A DNA stretch of 64,000 nt, taken from positions 1,364,001-1,428,000 of the forward strand of contig NZ_JARSBP010000002.1 in assembly GCF_029623955.1 (NCBI RefSeq), given 5' to 3'. Made by a program: the position numbers and the translations under genes. Source of the stretch: Mycobacterium sp. 236(2023) (GTDB lineage Bacteria > Actinomycetota > Actinomycetes > Mycobacteriales > Mycobacteriaceae). The notes under the pieces are model-generated. The model ran no database searches, had not been told where the DNA came from, and saw nothing but the letters and a program-made list of their open reading frames with translations. Below are positions 59,699 to 64,000 of the stretch, piece by piece (within the stretch, counting starts at the first letter, position 1; each line of letters starts with the position of its first letter).

Positions 59699-59765
59699 GC
59701 TTGCAAAAGAGTCTCTTCGGGAGGCCGATCATGGTCGGCCGTCATCCCAAGGAGGTTCACACAAA

Positions 59766-61516
<1,751 letters not shown>

Positions 61517-61597
61517 GCCGTATCGTGGAATGAGAGGTCGTCTCCCGGCAGTTGGGCCGTGTGAATGCTGGATCGTCAAGTGCCGGGAGGACAACTC

Positions 61598-64000
61598 ATG
61601 AAGGATTCGAAGTCGCAGCCCGCCGCCGGCGCTTCCCGTTGGGAGCGTCCGGCGGCGGTCTCGTCCCGTCCGGCAACCGATCTCGTCGCCGCCGCCGAGC
61701 AGCTGCTGAGCGGCAGTGCACGCCAACTCGACTCGGCCGCACTGCGGGACGCGCTGCTCGATCTGCACGACTTCTGGCTCACCACAAAGGCAACCGAGAT
61801 CGGTATTACCCCGACCAGTGGCTTCGCGATCGTCGCCACCGGCAGCCTCGGCAGGGGTGAGCTGCTTCCGTACTCCGATCTCGATCTGATGCTTCTGCAC
61901 GACAACATGCCTGCCGAGGCCGTCAGCGAAGTCGCCGAGCTGTTGTGGTATCCGTTGTGGGACGCCAACATTCGCATGGACCACAGCGTGCGCACCGTGG
62001 CAGAGGCGCTCCGGGTCGCCGGCGAGGACATGTCCGCAGGGCTGGCGATGCTGGAGGCGCGCCACATCGCCGGTGACAGTGACCTGTCGTCGTTGCTCAT
62101 CGGGGGTGCGCGCCGTCAGTGGCGCACCGGAATCGCGCCCCGCTTCGACGAACTCGTCGCGCACACAGAGGCGCGCTGGAAGCGCAGCGGCCAGATCGCA
62201 CACCGCGCCGAGCCGGACCTCAAGTGCGGCAGGGGCGGTCTGCGGGACGTTCAACTGCTCAACGCACTCGCCATCGCCCAGCTGGCCGACGTGTACCCCA
62301 GCCGGTCGCTGGCCTCACCCACCGAAACCCTCGGCGAAGCACACCTTTCGCTGCTCAACGTCCGCACCGAGCTCCACCGGGTGGCGGGCCGCGGCCGCGA
62401 GCTGCTGCTCGCTCAGCACGCCGACGAGATCGGCGCCTCGCTGCGCATCGGCGACCGTTTCGACCTGGCGCGCATGCTCTCCGACGCGGCGAGGACCGTC
62501 AGCTATTACGTCGACGCCGGGATCCGCACGGCGGCAAACGCATTGCCCCGCCGAGGCCTGGCCGCGCTGCGGCGCCCGGTTCGCCGCCCACTCGACGAAG
62601 GTGTCATCGAGTTCGCGGGCGAGGTGATCCTGGCCCGCGACGCCAGGCCGGAACGCGACCCCGGCTTGATCCTGCGGGTGGCGGCCGCATCGGCGACGAC
62701 CGCGCTTCCGATCGCGGCGTCGACGCTGAGCCGGCTTGTGGAGGCCGCGCCCGAATTGCGCACCCCGTGGCCGCGGCAGGCACTCAAGGATCTGTTGGTG
62801 ATGCTCGCTGCCGGCCCGTCCGCGGTCGGCACCATCGAGGCGCTCGACCGCACCGGACTCTGGGGGCGGCTGTTCCCCGAGTGGGGTGCGGTCCGCGACC
62901 TTCCGCCCCGCGACGTCGTCCACATCTGGACGGTGGATCGGCACCTCGTCGAAGCTGTGTCCCGGGCAAGCGCTTTCACCACCAGGGTGTCGCGTCCCGA
63001 CCTGCTTCTGCTCGGTGCGCTCGTCCACGACATCGGCAAGGGCCGCGGCGGCGATCACAGCGTCATCGGCGCCGAGTTGGCCCAGCAGATTGGCAGCCGC
63101 CTCGGGCTCTGGCCGTCGGACATCACGATCCTGTCCAAAGTCGTGCGCCATCATCTGCTGTTGCCGCACACCGCCACTCGACGGGATCTGCAGGATCCGG
63201 CCGTCATCGCCGCGGTCGTCGAGGCGCTCGACGGCGACCCCGTCGTCCTCGAGCTGCTCCACGTGCTTGCCGAGGCCGACTCGCTGGCGACCGGCCCGGG
63301 TGTGTGGGGTGACTGGAAGGCGTCGCTGATCGGAGAACTCGTCCGTCGCTGCCGATTGGTGATGGCCGGCGAACCGCTGCCTCACCCCGATCCCGTTGAT
63401 CCCCGGTTCATTTCGCTGGCCGGAGGGGACCGCGTGCACGTCGAGCTGACACCCGCCGACACCGCCCACATCTTCAACGTGACGATGATCGCGCCGGACA
63501 GCCGCGGTCTGTTGTCGAAAGCCGCGGGGGTGTTGGCCCTGAACTCGCTGCGCGTGCACTCGGCTTCGGTCAACGGCCATGAAGGTTCGGCCATCAACAG
63601 CTTTGTCGTGTCACCGCATTTCGGCTCGCCGCCGGCGGCCGAGCTCTTGCGTCAGCAGCTGATTCTCGCGATCGACGGCGATCTCGACGTGATGGGGGCG
63701 TTGGACAAGAAAGAGGCGGAGAGCGCCAGCACGGCCCGCGCCGGCGAAGTCCGGGCCGCCGTCCCGATCAACGCCCCGACGGCCCCGCCGCGGGTGCTGT
63801 GGCACGACGGTGCCGGCGTCGGACAGCTGGTGGCCGAGATTCGCGCCACCGATCGTGCCGGTCTGCTGGCGGTGCTCACCGGAGTCTTCGAGCGTGCCGG
63901 GGCAGACATCGCGTGGGCGAAGGTGACGACGCTGGGGTCGTCGGTGGTCGACGTCTTCGGAATCGAGTTGGCCGAGAACGACAGTGGGATGCGACAGAGT
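61598..64000 (+). CDS. glnD: PII nucleotidyltransferase GlnD (3' end outside window)
   Basis: 801 codons are visible and the frame is open to the last base. The nucleotidyltransferase domain has [20 protein letters not shown] (about 75-94) with the metal Asp pair. [11 protein letters not shown] (about 209) is conserved. The HD phosphohydrolase domain has [14 protein letters not shown] (about 476), and two ACT domains start at about 628 and 745 ([20 protein letters not shown]), the second cut short. It modifies and demodifies PII at Tyr51 according to nitrogen status. ATG 61598 follows GGGAGG at 8 nt. It lies 81 nt after glnB. Confidence 0.96.
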   Translation, partial: MKDSKSQPAAGASRWERPAAVSSRPATDLVAAAEQLLSGSARQLDSAALRDALLDLHDFWLTTKATEIGITPTSGFAIVATGSLGRGELLPYSDLDLMLLHDNMPAEAVSEVAELLWYPLWDANIRMDHSVRTVAEALRVAGEDMSAGLAMLEARHIAGDSDLSSLLIGGARRQWRTGIAPRFDELVAHTEARWKRSGQIAHRAEPDLKCGRGGLRDVQLLNALAIAQLADVYPSRSLASPTETLGEAHLSLLNVRTELHRVAGRGRELLLAQHADEIGASLRIGDRFDLARMLSDAARTVSYYVDAGIRTAANALPRRGLAALRRPVRRPLDEGVIEFAGEVILARDARPERDPGLILRVAAASATTALPIAASTLSRLVEAAPELRTPWPRQALKDLLVMLAAGPSAVGTIEALDRTGLWGRLFPEWGAVRDLPPRDVVHIWTVDRHLVEAVSRASAFTTRVSRPDLLLLGALVHDIGKGRGGDHSVIGAELAQQIGSRLGLWPSDITILSKVVRHHLLLPHTATRRDLQDPAVIAAVVEALDGDPVVLELLHVLAEADSLATGPGVWGDWKASLIGELVRRCRLVMAGEPLPHPDPVDPRFISLAGGDRVHVELTPADTAHIFNVTMIAPDSRGLLSKAAGVLALNSLRVHSASVNGHEGSAINSFVVSPHFGSPPAAELLRQQLILAIDGDLDVMGALDKKEAESASTARAGEVRAAVPINAPTAPPRVLWHDGAGVGQLVAEIRATDRAGLLAVLTGVFERAGADIAWAKVTTLGSSVVDVFGIELAENDSGMRQS

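Overview
The window is high-GC actinobacterial chromosome, and gene content and order identify it as a mycobacterium. It carries the mycobacterial block lppZ-doxX-cfp6-ilvBNC-serA-leuB-gltX-leuCD-hupB-mutT1-ppk-fbiD, then ddl-thiL-ung-recG, and later coaD-sepIVA-rnc-mutM-smc-ftsY-amt-glnB-glnD. Several features argue for a free-living, probably fast-growing (Mycolicibacterium-like) species rather than the M. tuberculosis complex. coaD and sepIVA are neighbours, with no phthiocerol/phenolic glycolipid locus between them. fakA is a single intact gene. A type 2 isopentenyl-diphosphate isomerase sits between smc and ftsY. A LuxR/P450 pair and a PLP lyase lie at places where I recall M. tuberculosis having nothing. 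These comparisons are from memory; nothing was searched.

Layout. 1-1.9 kb: lppZ (cut by the window edge), a DoxX-family membrane protein and a CFP-6 homologue. 1.9-5.6 kb: the branched-chain amino acid operon ilvB-ilvN-ilvC behind a leader-peptide attenuator. 5.6-15.5 kb: a small membrane protein, WrbA, a flavin amine oxidase-like protein, serA-leuB plus a membrane protein lacking a normal start codon, an MFS transporter, an FAH-family enzyme with gltX, then tRNA-Gln and tRNA-Glu. 15.6-20.3 kb: an IclR regulator divergent from leuC-leuD, hupB with a long Lys/Ala repeat tail, and mutT1. 20.4-29.1 kb: ppk, fbiD (F420), gpsA with a PLP lyase, ddl, DUF3515 with a stand-alone Lrp effector domain, thiL and ung. 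29.1-34.2 kb: rpmB, fakA, recG and an exported HNH nuclease.

34.2-38.9 kb is the main accessory part. A duplicated upstream module precedes a 19-codon ORF and a secreted proline-rich protein. It is followed on the other strand by a tightly overlapping four-gene set: membrane protein, PepSY membrane protein, PCuAC copper-chaperone lipoprotein and Tat-exported DyP peroxidase. A palindrome lies on the promoter of this set. 38.9-46.5 kb: an aldo-keto reductase, a LipN-like esterase, a DsbA-like/VKOR disulfide pair, pyruvate carboxylase and rsmD. 46.5-49.1 kb: the divergent LuxR regulator and cytochrome P450. 49.1-59.6 kb: coaD, sepIVA, DUF177, rnc, mutM, an OsmC-like protein, acyP, smc, type 2 IDI and ftsY. 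59.6-64 kb: amt-glnB-glnD (glnD cut by the window edge) behind a four-pentamer GlnR-type site.

Two themes recur. First, many genes have a TANNNT -10 hexamer ending about 6-9 nt before the start codon, the signature of leaderless mycobacterial transcripts; this also settles several start codons. Second, genes are often packed with 1-14 nt overlaps, so translational coupling is probably common. Two genes in such packed settings (the ORF after leuB, and rsmD) have no ATG, GTG or TTG at the expected place and appear to start at ATC and CTG.
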